Source: a virus. From it: 31,999 bases of DNA. The stretch lies in IMG/VR virus record IMGVR_UViG_3300050025_000333, positions 1-31,999 of that record; one strand, written 5' to 3'. Each line of letters begins with the position of its first letter. The stretch's first letter is position 1. Under the pieces are notes generated by a model. The model had not been told where the DNA came from, did no database searches, and worked only from the letters and a program-made list of their open reading frames with translations. Shown piece after piece: positions 1-5,709 of the stretch. The translations under genes and the position numbers were made by a program.

Positions 1-28
1 ATACAACCAGTAAAGTAAAAAAAAACCC

Positions 29-76
29 ATGTAAAACAAAAACGCCGGTCAAGACGCAGCATACATTCTCTCCCAA
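29..76 (+). pseudogene. Probable original 5' end of the first gene, blocked by a stop at codon 2
   Basis: An ATG at 29 is followed directly by TAA and then by AAC AAA AAC, in the same frame as the gene at 77-304 with no other stop between. Many genes here start ATG GAA AAC (Met-Glu-Asn), so this reads like that start with GAA changed to TAA. A possible -10 box TAAAGT lies at 11-16, twelve bases before the ATG, the same distance as for the chaperonin gene; any -35 box would fall outside the window. It could be a real nonsense change, an assembly error or chance. Confidence 0.4.
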
Positions 77-304
77 ATGGTCAACCGCATGGGTGGAGGA
101 CCTGAATTTAAGGATTTTGTTGACGCAGTGACCAACGACCACCGCACCCTCCAGCAGCAGACCTTCGGACTCTTTATGTCCTGCATCGAAAAGTGGGCTA
201 AGAGCGAGCGGTTTGATGCAAGGAACGAGTACACCATCAAGATGTGCAAGAAAATGATGGAAGCGGTTAAGGATGACTGGTTTGGCCGCGTTCCAATGAT
301 TTAG
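77..304 (+). CDS. Small protein of unknown function
   Basis: A 75-residue, soluble-looking protein with a lysine-rich C-terminal half and no recognised domain. The frame is open from base 35, but the first ATG after the stop at 32-34 is at 77; another ATG lies at 89. No Shine-Dalgarno sequence precedes 77, which suggests the true start was the damaged ATG at 29. It is followed after four bases by the promoter of the next gene, so it is the last gene of its transcript. Coding seems real from the composition and gene packing; function is unknown. Confidence 0.6.
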   Translation: MVNRMGGGPEFKDFVDAVTNDHRTLQQQTFGLFMSCIEKWAKSERFDARNEYTIKMCKKMMEAVKDDWFGRVPMI

Positions 305-307
305 TTC

Positions 308-336
308 TTGACAACCTCCAACGAATAAGGTAATTA
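308..336 (+). promoter_or_regulatory. Leaderless-type promoter for 343-582
   Basis: TTGACA at 308-313, a 17-base spacer and TAATTA at 331-336 as the -10 position. Only six bases separate it from the ATG at 343, so transcription should start at or next to the start codon. The -35 first base to ATG distance is 35. The -10 is the weakest of the set; a shift by one gives AATTAT. Confidence 0.65.
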
Positions 337-342
337 TAAAAC

Positions 343-582
343 ATGGAAAACCAACCACGCAAGCTTTCAGAAATTGCCCGCGAAATAAAAATCGACTGGA
401 AGAAGGTATACTTTGGCGCAGTGCCTTACCTCCAGGCCATGTCTATCATGCAAAGCGCCAACGAAGACTTTGGCTTCGACTCTGGCAAGAGCATTGTGTT
501 GTATTTCCTCTCTAACGCAAACAGCTGGAGAGGCGAAGTTGCCAAGCGCGTCAAGAAGGAACTTAAGGAGATGGTGAAGTAA
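343..582 (+). CDS. Small conserved-type phage protein, unknown function
   Basis: A 79-residue protein starting Met-Glu-Asn. The segment from residue 9 (EIAREIKIDWKKVYFGAVPY) resembles small uncharacterised proteins common in tailed phages; it is mostly helical with a basic C-terminus (KRVKKELKEMVK). The start is fixed by a promoter whose -10 box lies six bases upstream, leaving no room for a Shine-Dalgarno site. Its TAA overlaps the next ATG (TAATG), so translation of 582-869 is probably coupled. It may be a regulator or host-interaction factor, but no function can be assigned. Confidence 0.75.
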   Translation: MENQPRKLSEIAREIKIDWKKVYFGAVPYLQAMSIMQSANEDFGFDSGKSIVLYFLSNANSWRGEVAKRVKKELKEMVK

Positions 583-869
583 TGGAAAATAAAACAGGAA
601 TTTGCCCGGTATGCAACGGCACCATGAGGGAGCCAGCTACTGGAGATTGTAAATCTAGCTGTTACGGCTACGACAAAGAAACCGACACTTTGCCTTGCAC
701 TAACTGCGGTGGTCAAAAGCAATGGGGTGAGCCTACGGGGGTTGTTCGTCTAAGGGAAGATGGAACACCGTGTAAGCACGAATATAGGTACGCCCTACTT
801 GGGAATTGTTACCACGGTTACAGCTGCAAATATTGCGCTGATAGCTATACGATTGATTCTGGGGATTAA
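582..869 (+). CDS. Zinc-ribbon protein with several CxxC pairs
   Basis: A 95-residue protein with CPVC at 8-11, a CTNCGG knuckle near 39 and CKYC near 82, plus further Cys and His. This is a multi-zinc-knuckle layout, similar in flavour to DnaJ-type fingers (CxxCxG) and seen in small phage proteins. It follows 343-582 with a TAATG overlap and is followed after one base by 871-1059, so the three genes form an operon from the promoter at 308. The zinc binding is inferred from cysteine spacing; partner and role are unknown. Confidence 0.75.
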   Translation: MENKTGICPVCNGTMREPATGDCKSSCYGYDKETDTLPCTNCGGQKQWGEPTGVVRLREDGTPCKHEYRYALLGNCYHGYSCKYCADSYTIDSGD

Positions 870-870
870 G

Positions 871-1059
871 ATGAAATCAGACCTGGAAAGATTTAGGGAC
901 TTCTTCACCGAGATGGGCGTTCCGTCTTGGGAGCCACAGTGGTACCGACCACATATTACAGTAGGCCACACGGATTTTGTTTTTGATAACGACGGCAGCT
1001 TCGTAGAAATCCATGCCGAAGGTGGACGATACGAAGTCGAAGAAAGATTAACAAAGTAG
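871..1059 (+). CDS. Small protein of unknown function
   Basis: A 62-residue protein beginning MKSDLERFRDFF and rich in acidic and aromatic residues. The frame is open further upstream to an ATG at 760, but that would lie inside the zinc-ribbon gene; the ATG at 871 follows that gene's stop by one base and is the natural coupled start. Its stop comes immediately before the next promoter (-35 at 1060). No domain is recognised. Confidence 0.65.
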   Translation: MKSDLERFRDFFTEMGVPSWEPQWYRPHITVGHTDFVFDNDGSFVEIHAEGGRYEVEERLTK

Positions 1060-1088
1060 TTGACACCTTCATCGCCTTAAGATATACC
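1060..1088 (+). promoter_or_regulatory. Leaderless-type promoter for 1095-1454
   Basis: TTGACA at 1060-1065, 17-base spacer, TATACC at 1083-1088, then six bases to the ATG at 1095. The -35 overlaps the last base of the upstream stop codon. The stretch around the -10 (TATACCTAGGACATGGAA) is repeated at 6124-6141 upstream of the mini-ORF at 6136. Confidence 0.8.
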
Positions 1089-1094
1089 TAGGAC

Positions 1095-1454
1095 ATGGAA
1101 AACAAACAAATCAAGAATCTGGTTAAGAAGTTGGCCAAGGTTGTTTATCCTGAGTACAACGGCAGGAAGTTTAGCGCCGAAGTCAAGTCTAAATACTACT
1201 TAAGCAACTATTGGGATGGTGGGTCAAGAAACTACATGGTGGCCATCGACCTCTTGACGGGCCGCATTGCTGAACCTTCCCACGGGTCTACCGTACCTTT
1301 TAATAGTATTGCAAACACTTGTATTGACATTCCTCCTGGAATTGGTATCTTGGAGCACTCCTTCTTCTGCGGCAAAGATATGGGCGTAAGGCTCTATGTT
1401 TCTTCGCCCTTGCAGATTGAGGGTATCGTTGAACAAAAACAAATCGAGGCGTAA
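1095..1454 (+). CDS. Unknown protein
   Basis: A 119-residue protein starting Met-Glu-Asn-Lys with a basic N-terminal helix (KNLVKKLAKVVYPEY) and a mixed strand-rich remainder. No known domain or motif is recognised. The start is set by the promoter whose -10 ends six bases upstream, so the mRNA is predicted to be leaderless. It is the first gene of an operon that continues with a small membrane protein at 1456 and on through 2733. Confidence 0.7.
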   Translation: MENKQIKNLVKKLAKVVYPEYNGRKFSAEVKSKYYLSNYWDGGSRNYMVAIDLLTGRIAEPSHGSTVPFNSIANTCIDIPPGIGILEHSFFCGKDMGVRLYVSSPLQIEGIVEQKQIEA

Positions 1455-1455
1455 C

Positions 1456-1617
1456 ATGTTTACCATCATAAAGGCTATCGTCAACATCTTTAAATGCGCA
1501 ATTGCACTTGCCCTTATGTTCATTGTTTTGTTCTTATCCTTTTACGGACTGTTGACGGTTATGGTCGGCATAGTAGATCGACCACAAACAGAATGCTGCT
1601 CCAAGGTGTGCAAATGA
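1456..1617 (+). CDS. Small single-span membrane protein
   Basis: A 53-residue protein with a long hydrophobic segment at about residues 6-38 (ALALMFIVLFLSFYGLLTVM), long enough for one membrane span, followed by a short polar tail with a CC pair. The start ATG at 1456 lies one base after the previous stop; the frame extends further upstream only inside the neighbouring gene. Its TGA overlaps the next ATG (ATGA). Function unknown; small inner-membrane proteins of this kind in phages may affect lysis or exclusion, but nothing here shows that. Confidence 0.65.
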   Translation: MFTIIKAIVNIFKCAIALALMFIVLFLSFYGLLTVMVGIVDRPQTECCSKVCK

Positions 1618-1850
1618 CCTTCACCGAATATTACCACAAGGATGTCGCTAGGAAGTGCGGGTTTAGGCCCCTTAGCGAACTGAACGAAGAACAGCAAATT
1701 AGTGTATTTGATTACTGTCACAAATACTACAACGAATTTTATGCATACCGTCACCATTGGTTTAAAGAGTCCACTGTTGGAGACGGTAATTGGATTTCTT
1801 ATGACGTAGCGCCCCACGACCGAATTAACGCTCCGCATCTGAAAGGGTAA
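1614..1850 (+). CDS. Unknown protein, possible YopX/RyR-like small domain
   Basis: A 78-residue protein rich in Tyr, His and Trp. Its ATG overlaps the stop of the membrane protein gene (ATGA), so translation is probably coupled. The central segment (YCHKYYNEFYAYRHHWFKES) is aromatic and basic. No family is recognised with confidence, and the YopX/RyR comparison is only a loose impression. Confidence 0.6.
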   Translation: MTFTEYYHKDVARKCGFRPLSELNEEQQISVFDYCHKYYNEFYAYRHHWFKESTVGDGNWISYDVAPHDRINAPHLKG

Positions 1851-1851
1851 C

Positions 1852-2190
1852 GTGTCAAACTGTAGCTGCAACCATAACTCGGTGTTCCACGAAGGTGGCC
1901 GAGGTAAATGTCTGAAGTGTAACCTTTGCGTTAAATTCACACCACCAATGTTTGACGACAGGAGTCAGAAGGTTTGCCTATGTGAATGTCACAGTGACAA
2001 AAATGATGGATTCCTAGAATTCATGCCTTGCTGCGAAATATCAAACGACAAATATATCTTTTGGACCGGCGAGGTTGACCATTCGCGTCTAGCTACACAC
2101 CTGAAGGCTTACCAAGCTTGGAAGAACAAGGAGAGGTCTATTTACCTGAGCCACCAAGCCCAATCTTCTAAGGATGAAACAAAACCATAG
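1852..2190 (+). CDS. Cysteine/histidine-rich probable zinc-binding protein
   Basis: A 112-residue protein with GTG start at 1852, one base after the previous stop. The N-terminal 60 residues hold many Cys and His (CSC near 4, CLKCNLC near 21, CLCECH near 42, CC near 60), consistent with two zinc sites; the C-terminal part is helical and charged. It sits mid-operon between the aromatic small protein and the transglycosylase. The start codon is inferred from gene packing; no upstream ATG is available in frame. Confidence 0.65.
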   Translation: MSNCSCNHNSVFHEGGRGKCLKCNLCVKFTPPMFDDRSQKVCLCECHSDKNDGFLEFMPCCEISNDKYIFWTGEVDHSRLATHLKAYQAWKNKERSIYLSHQAQSSKDETKP

Positions 2191-2196
2191 TGCAAT

Positions 2197-2733
2197 GTGC
2201 TAAATTTCCTATTGCTTTTACAATTCCTGATGACACCTATCCCTGCGCCCTCCGTGACCCAGGTCCAGGAGCTTATCTCACACCGTAGCTTCACGCTAGG
2301 CTATCCTATGCCCGTTCCTGAGGCTCACCTACTAGCAGAGGCTGTAATCGAAGAACGGGGCTCTATTGCGCTCCCAATGATTTTGGCGGTGGTCGAGATC
2401 GAGAGCAGATACGACTCTAAGGGCAAAAGTAAAAAGAAGTGTCGAGGGTTGATGCAATTGTCAATGGGGACAGCCAAGACGATGGCTAAACGACTCGGTA
2501 TGTCAAAGTTTAATGTGTTCGACATCAAGACAAACGTGAAGCTAGGCGTTAATTATCTAAGTGCGTTACTAGAAGAAAACGACACAATAGGCAAGGCTTT
2601 GACCATATATAATCGTGGCTACAAAGGCTTCGTTGCGCACAGCAAAAAGATTTCGGGATACGCCTACTCAGTTATTAAACGCAGTAAGTTAATTCAGAAA
2701 ATGCTGAAAAACGACCTCACTTGTGAAAAATAG
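2197..2733 (+). CDS. Lytic transglycosylase (SLT/goose-lysozyme fold), probable endolysin or peptidoglycan hydrolase
   Basis: A 178-residue protein. It cleaves the glycan strands of peptidoglycan between MurNAc and GlcNAc. Evidence: hydrophobic N-terminus (about residues 2-12, LNFLLLLQFLM) that looks like a signal or signal-anchor, then an SLT domain at about 55-150 with the EIES motif holding the likely catalytic Glu at 69, GLMQLS at 84-89, a TAKTMAKRLG helix, LGVNYLSALL, and IYNRG at 137-141 in place of the usual AYNxG. It could be the lysis enzyme or a virion-associated hydrolase; the secretion-like N-terminus favours lysis, with export by the host Sec system. Start is GTG at 2197; an ATG at 2230 would remove the hydrophobic segment. 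No holin is evident next to it. Confidence 0.85.
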   Translation: MLNFLLLLQFLMTPIPAPSVTQVQELISHRSFTLGYPMPVPEAHLLAEAVIEERGSIALPMILAVVEIESRYDSKGKSKKKCRGLMQLSMGTAKTMAKRLGMSKFNVFDIKTNVKLGVNYLSALLEENDTIGKALTIYNRGYKGFVAHSKKISGYAYSVIKRSKLIQKMLKNDLTCEK

Positions 2734-2734
2734 A

Positions 2735-2763
2735 TTGACTTAGATTTGGACCTAGGATACAAC
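2735..2763 (+). promoter_or_regulatory. Leaderless-type promoter for 2770-2916
   Basis: TTGACT at 2735-2740, 17-base spacer, TACAAC at 2758-2763, six bases to the ATG at 2770. It begins two bases after the transglycosylase stop codon. The -35 to ATG distance is 35. Confidence 0.75.
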
Positions 2764-2769
2764 AAGGAC

Positions 2770-2916
2770 ATGGAAAACAACAACGAAACACAATTTGGTT
2801 GGATTACCGAAACTTTTATCGGCCCTCTCACGCGAGACCAAGCAGAAGCCCGACTCGATTATGTCGATTACTGCCGCCGTAACGGACTTGATCCAGAATG
2901 CATCAACGAACAGTAA
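2770..2916 (+). CDS. 48-residue protein with leaderless start
   Basis: An ATG at 2770 opens a 48-residue frame starting Met-Glu-Asn-Asn-Asn and ending in ...CINEQ at the TAA 2914-2916. It is supported by a promoter placed exactly as at the other leaderless genes and by the ATGGAAAAC start. It contains two cysteines and is acidic. The following gene starts 14 bases later with a GGAG site between. Unknown function. Confidence 0.65.
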   Translation: MENNNETQFGWITETFIGPLTRDQAEARLDYVDYCRRNGLDPECINEQ

Positions 2917-2929
2917 GGAGCTATCGAAC

Positions 2930-3106
2930 ATGAAGTACCTGAACCAACTAGACAATTTTACCCGAGGCGAATGGGAAGGCCAAAGCGTCTATGACGTGGC
3001 GGACGAAGACCCAGGTTATCTACAGCGACTTTTGGACAATGGTCCAATTGACGCAGAAGACCGAACACTTCTTAGGTCTGCCTTGGGACTGCCCGAAGAT
3101 GAGTGA
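2930..3106 (+). CDS. Small acidic protein, unknown function
   Basis: A 58-residue acidic protein (MKYLNQLDNFTRGEW start). The ATG at 2930 has an AAGGAG site at 2915-2920. The frame is open further upstream but overlaps the 48-residue gene at 2770, so 2930 is preferred. It overlaps the next gene by eight bases. The second half (DPGYLQRLLDNGPIDAEDRT) suggests a short helical domain. Confidence 0.6.
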   Translation: MKYLNQLDNFTRGEWEGQSVYDVADEDPGYLQRLLDNGPIDAEDRTLLRSALGLPEDE

Positions 3107-3188
3107 CACACAAATAAGATGGACTATCGCTATAGGAGACTTCCTAGCCTGGTCAATCTTGTGTGCTTATTTTCTAGGATACCTGTAA
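3099..3188 (+). CDS. 29-residue membrane peptide
   Basis: ATG at 3099 overlaps the end of the previous gene (ATGAGTGA). The 29-residue product is almost entirely one hydrophobic segment (IAIGDFLAWSILCAYFLGYL), a single membrane span. Whether it is translated depends on coupling to the upstream gene. Such tiny span proteins are frequent in phage operons; the role is unknown. Confidence 0.45.
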   Translation: MSDTQIRWTIAIGDFLAWSILCAYFLGYL

Positions 3189-3252
3189 CCTTTCACCAAA
3201 TTTAGCATCTAATCATCGAACCGAAAATCTAACCCTCACAAAGGAAACTATA

Positions 3253-3567
3253 ATGCAAGACAACAATCGATACCTAAACCTCCTCCGAACAGCTGAATTG
3301 GCAAAGCGCAAGGGGGAGCCTTATGTCCCCTTTGATGGATACGAATTGGAGCTGTTCACCGCTTTTGCCGCACTAGAACATTTGCCTGCTCTAGATAGCA
3401 ACGAACAGCACCCCGAGGGCTGGAAGCTTCAGAAGAAGGTGCCTGTGACCGACTTCCAGAAGCTGACAGACGAAACCAAGGTGTGGGCTAAGGACTTTAC
3501 TTCGCCTACATTTGGGCTTGTGGTCTCCAGCGACCGCAAGGACTTCTTGGTCTTCGCCCGGCAGTAA
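3253..3567 (+). CDS. Unknown soluble protein
   Basis: A 104-residue protein with ATG at 3253 preceded by AAAGGAA eight to nine bases upstream, a regular Shine-Dalgarno start. It follows a 64-base gap with no clear promoter or terminator. It has amphipathic helices (LLRTAELAKRKG) and a C-terminal strand-rich part (FGLVVSSDRKDFLVFARQ). No domain is recognised. It starts a run of packed genes to 4821. Confidence 0.65.
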   Translation: MQDNNRYLNLLRTAELAKRKGEPYVPFDGYELELFTAFAALEHLPALDSNEQHPEGWKLQKKVPVTDFQKLTDETKVWAKDFTSPTFGLVVSSDRKDFLVFARQ

Positions 3568-3570
3568 ATA

Positions 3571-3780
3571 ATGGAAACCGTAGCTCACTGCAACAAGTGT
3601 CTAAAAGAGACAAAATGGATTGGCAATGAAAAGCGCCAAAAATGCCAAAGTTGCAGTGGCTATTTTCCTTGCTATAACACCTGTAATCACGTAGACTGTA
3701 AATTACAGCGCAAGGAAATGAAATCTTGTGGTTGTGGCATGATTCTTGAATTAGATAAAAACTGTAAATGCGGAGGATGA
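3571..3780 (+). CDS. Zinc-ribbon protein
   Basis: A 69-residue protein with CNKC at 7-10, CQSC around 25, CNHVDC around 39, and CGCG / CKCGG at the end: ten or more cysteines in pairs, so two or three zinc sites are likely. Start ATGGAAACC lies three bases after the previous stop. It is an independent protein, not part of the 55-residue zinc-ribbon nuclease family, since the K-x-F-DGL signature is absent. Confidence 0.65.
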   Translation: METVAHCNKCLKETKWIGNEKRQKCQSCSGYFPCYNTCNHVDCKLQRKEMKSCGCGMILELDKNCKCGG

Positions 3781-3781
3781 A

Positions 3782-4225
3782 ATGAGGAAGACATTTTTAC
3801 ACTGTTTGGGTGATGCCTTCTTAACGTGTTTTATTCTAGCGATTCTTCTATATTTTACGTCCTCATGGTGGAATCCGTCTCCTTCTATCGACCCAGCCAT
3901 TGCCGCACTGCAAGAAGCTAAATACACCAACATCCACTTCATTGGAGACCGTAAAGGCGTCTGCGACCCCGACCCTGAATTCATAGAAGCTCTTATTGGT
4001 CTTGATGCAGTGCCTAAAATTGAACGTAAGGATAGCCAGGGAGAGCATTGTTTTTACGGAGACCGATGGCTTGCTAAGGACGTCAACGGGCGCTTGGAGA
4101 CCGGCAATATCTATTGTGGGTACATTGTAAAGAATCGACCGCCTTTTAAGTTTTGCAATATCGTGGATGACGCTAGCTCTGACGAATATTTGATGAAGAG
4201 CGAAATGGGACCTGACCATGAATAA
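3782..4225 (+). CDS. Membrane-anchored protein of unknown function
   Basis: A 147-residue protein. Residues 10-27 (AFLTCFILAILLYFTSSW) form one membrane span near the N-terminus; the rest is polar with six cysteines and probably lies on one side of the membrane. Start ATG at 3782 follows the previous stop closely. It overlaps the next short membrane protein gene by eight bases, so the two may act together. No homologous family is recognised. Confidence 0.65.
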   Translation: MRKTFLHCLGDAFLTCFILAILLYFTSSWWNPSPSIDPAIAALQEAKYTNIHFIGDRKGVCDPDPEFIEALIGLDAVPKIERKDSQGEHCFYGDRWLAKDVNGRLETGNIYCGYIVKNRPPFKFCNIVDDASSDEYLMKSEMGPDHE

Positions 4226-4331
4226 AGATGGCCCCAATTTTGCAGAACGAATCTTCTTATATGTGGCATGCGTCATAACTTGCCCTTTCTATTGGATTGC
4301 CGACGCTTACTATGAATGGATGACTAAGTGA
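4218..4331 (+). CDS. 37-residue membrane peptide
   Basis: ATG at 4218 lies inside the end of the preceding gene and opens 37 codons. The product has one hydrophobic segment (IFLYVACVITCPFYWIADAY) consistent with a membrane span. Its stop overlaps the GTG start of the next gene (GTGA). Position in a chain of overlapping genes supports it, though it is short. Confidence 0.5.
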   Translation: MNKDGPNFAERIFLYVACVITCPFYWIADAYYEWMTK

Positions 4332-4540
4332 CCACCTGGACCTTCAAGAAGAAACCCAAAAGTAACAATATCCTAATTCTAAAAAAGGAAGTAGAACAAC
4401 CGAGAGTTCTTTTAGGAGAACTTGATAGCTTGCACGCTGCATTAACCGAAGTAGCCAATCGCTTTGAACCAGGCGATATTATTTTGACACCAGAAGGTAA
4501 TTGTATCATGACGGACTTAATTGGGGAGCTTAATAATTAA
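4328..4540 (+). CDS. Unknown small protein
   Basis: A 70-residue protein with a basic N-terminus (TFKKKPKSNN) and helical middle. GTG start at 4328 overlaps the previous TGA by four bases, and its own TAA overlaps the next ATG (TAATG). Translation is likely coupled through the operon. No domain is recognised. Confidence 0.6.
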   Translation: MTTWTFKKKPKSNNILILKKEVEQPRVLLGELDSLHAALTEVANRFEPGDIILTPEGNCIMTDLIGELNN

Positions 4541-4821
4541 TGACGCGACTAGAAAATTGGAGTTACCACGTCCAGGCTGATCTCTATACAGCCCCAGAAG
4601 ACCTCGTTACGTGCCTAGTAGGCGAAGTCTACGGCTATAAAGACCCTATCAGGCATCCAGACGGCAAACGAGTCAGAACGTCTAGAATCGTAGGCTGTGA
4701 AGGCGACTGCGTGGTTACCTCTAGGGGTTCAAAGTATGAGCTTGGAGTGGTGGACCCAGATTATGAAGCGGCGTTCCCTAACGCAAAAGAAAGATTGCTA
4801 AATAGTTTGAAAAAGAGTTGA
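4540..4821 (+). CDS. Unknown protein
   Basis: A 93-residue protein starting at the ATG in TAATG. It is rich in strands (LVTCLVGEVYGYKD; RTSRIVGCEGDCVVTSRGSK) and may form a small beta-barrel or SH3-like fold, which is inference. Its stop codon lies in the next promoter's -35 region (4818-4823), showing how compact the arrangement is. Function unknown. Confidence 0.65.
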   Translation: MTRLENWSYHVQADLYTAPEDLVTCLVGEVYGYKDPIRHPDGKRVRTSRIVGCEGDCVVTSRGSKYELGVVDPDYEAAFPNAKERLLNSLKKS

Positions 4822-4845
4822 CAAGCAAAGTGGTTATGATAAGGT
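4818..4845 (+). promoter_or_regulatory. Leaderless-type promoter for 4852-5082 and the first tRNA cluster
   Basis: TTGACA at 4818-4823, 16-base spacer, TAAGGT (TAnnnT) at 4840-4845, then six bases to the ATG at 4852. The -35 to ATG distance is 34. It probably also drives the tRNAs at 5088-5347. Confidence 0.7.
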
Positions 4846-4851
4846 ATCTTC

Positions 4852-5082
4852 ATGGCAAACAAAACCACATACGTTATCGAAAATGAAGCTGGCAACCTTT
4901 ATGACGGAGCACTCTGGACTGAAGAATATCCTGACGCAGAACTCTTCAGCGTCCTTAGCATTGCCAAAAGGAAAGCTAACGCACTTTCTTATAAAACCAA
5001 GGAAAGTATGCTAATTATAAAAAACTATGGTCTTGATACGCAGGAAGTTATAGAAATCGATTGTTACGAATCTCATAGATAA
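4852..5082 (+). CDS. Unknown small protein upstream of tRNAs
   Basis: A 76-residue protein starting MANKTTYVIENEAGN, with a strand-helix-strand pattern that ends in an acidic tail. The promoter at 4818 gives a leaderless start. The gene ends five bases before tRNA-Asn, so the tRNA must be cut out of a shared transcript. The N-terminus (short beta strands around a YDGALW segment) resembles small phage proteins of unknown role. Confidence 0.65.
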   Translation: MANKTTYVIENEAGNLYDGALWTEEYPDAELFSVLSIAKRKANALSYKTKESMLIIKNYGLDTQEVIEIDCYESHR

Positions 5083-5087
5083 TATTT

Positions 5088-5164
5088 TCCAGGATACGCG
5101 AGTGGAAATTGCGGCCGAGCTGTTAACTCGGAAGTCGGTGGTTCGATCCCATCTTCTGGAGCCA
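5088..5164 (+). tRNA. tRNA-Asn (anticodon GTT)
   Basis: Full cloverleaf: acceptor TCCAGGA with TTCTGGA, D arm CGC/GCG, anticodon stem CCGAG/CTCGG with loop CTGTTAA, T arm GGTGG/CCATC with loop TTCGATC, discriminator G and an encoded CCA at 5162-5164. Confidence 0.93.
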
Positions 5165-5216
5165 GGCCAACTGTTGCAACTGATGTTGGTGTGAGCCAAC
5201 TAATCGGAGACTGGCC
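5165..5216 (+). ncRNA. Structured spacer RNA between the tRNAs
   Basis: The 111 bases between the two tRNAs hold stems that can pair: GGCCA 5165-5169 with TGGCC 5212-5216 and GTTGG 5185-5189 with CCAAC 5196-5200. CCAAC at 5167-5171 can also pair with the same GTTGG, and GCCAG 5161-5165 (the tRNA end) with CTGGC 5211-5215, so two folds compete. No T-loop or anticodon is present, so it is not another tRNA. Bases 5217-5275 show no clear feature beyond a weak GCCGCT/AGTGGC pairing. Confidence 0.35.
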
Positions 5217-5275
5217 GCTAATTTAACGACTAAGTGGCATAAAAGCACACAGAAAGCGAGGTTAATGGTATTTCT

Positions 5276-5347
5276 GGGCGAGTAGCTCAGTGGTAGAGCA
5301 GGCGCCTTACACGCGCCGGGTCGCAGGTTCAATCCCTGTCTCGCCTA
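5276..5347 (+). tRNA. tRNA-Val (anticodon TAC)
   Basis: Acceptor GGGCGAG with CTCGCCT, D arm GCTC/GAGC, anticodon stem GGCGC/GCGCC with loop CTTACAC, T arm GCAGG/CCTGT with loop TTCAATC, discriminator A. The 3' CCA is not encoded and must be added, unlike in the neighbouring tRNA-Asn. Confidence 0.95.
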
Positions 5348-5353
5348 CAAGCT

Positions 5354-5440
5354 AAGCCTGTAGTTCAAAAGACGTGAAAACGCAAGAACACGTTCCATAG
5401 GAACGGAGATCCTAGACAATAGAGCTAGGCAGGCTTTTTT
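5354..5440 (+). ncRNA. Cloverleaf-shaped structured RNA ending in a U-run
   Basis: AAGCCTG (5354-5360) pairs with CAGGCTT (5430-5436), a 7-bp closing stem like a tRNA acceptor. Inside are three hairpins: GTTC/GAAC (5363-5389) capped by CGT-GAAA-ACG with a GNRA loop; CGTTC/GAACG (5391-5405); and CCTAG/CTAGG (5411-5429). The closing stem runs straight into TTTTTT at 5435-5440, an intrinsic-terminator-like end. It lacks a T-loop consensus and a normal anticodon loop, so it is not a working tRNA. It may be a tRNA-derived RNA, a phage small RNA or an elaborate terminator. Confidence 0.55.
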
Positions 5441-5445
5441 CTTTC

Positions 5446-5474
5446 TTGACACTCCACCTTCGTTTTGGTATATC
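5446..5474 (+). promoter_or_regulatory. Leaderless-type promoter for 5481-6087
   Basis: TTGACA at 5446-5451, 17-base spacer, TATATC at 5469-5474, six bases to the ATG at 5481. It directly follows the U-run of the structured RNA. Confidence 0.8.
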
Positions 5475-5480
5475 TAAGCC

Positions 5481-5702
5481 ATGGAAAAAACACTTGTACA
5501 GCTTCTAGATGAAAAACAAAAGAAAGCCGAACAAGGCCCTTGGCTACCTGGCGGTGGAGGCTCTGAAGTTCCTTTCTTTACTCGTAGCGGCCATCGTCTG
5601 CTTTGGTGTTGGCAGCCGTCTACAGGCAAGCACGCCTATTTGGATTTGGGTACAGACCTTATCATTACGGATGAAGAAGCCAGAAACAGGATTGGGCGGT
5701 AG
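5481..5702 (+). CDS. Unknown small protein
   Basis: A 73-residue protein starting MEKTLVQLLDEKQKKAEQGP with a glycine-rich turn (PGGGGSE) and a strand-rich second half with two Trp. The start is set by the leaderless promoter at 5446. A longer frame in another register (from 5509) covers the same bases, but it belongs to the downstream deaminase and its upstream part has no start signal. Function unknown. Confidence 0.6.
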   Translation: MEKTLVQLLDEKQKKAEQGPWLPGGGGSEVPFFTRSGHRLLWCWQPSTGKHAYLDLGTDLIITDEEARNRIGR

Positions 5703-5709
5703 CTGCGTT

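Noticed and set aside
760-870. ATG at 760 as start of the gene ending at 1059
   Set aside because: It would overlap the zinc-ribbon gene by 110 bases; ATG 871 directly follows that gene's stop.
5165-5275. A third tRNA between tRNA-Asn and tRNA-Val
   Set aside because: No T-loop consensus or anticodon arm can be drawn; only generic stems.
5509-5709. Long N-terminal extension of the deaminase
   Set aside because: It overlaps the promoter-driven gene at 5481-5702 in another frame; the deaminase has its normal length from 5710.
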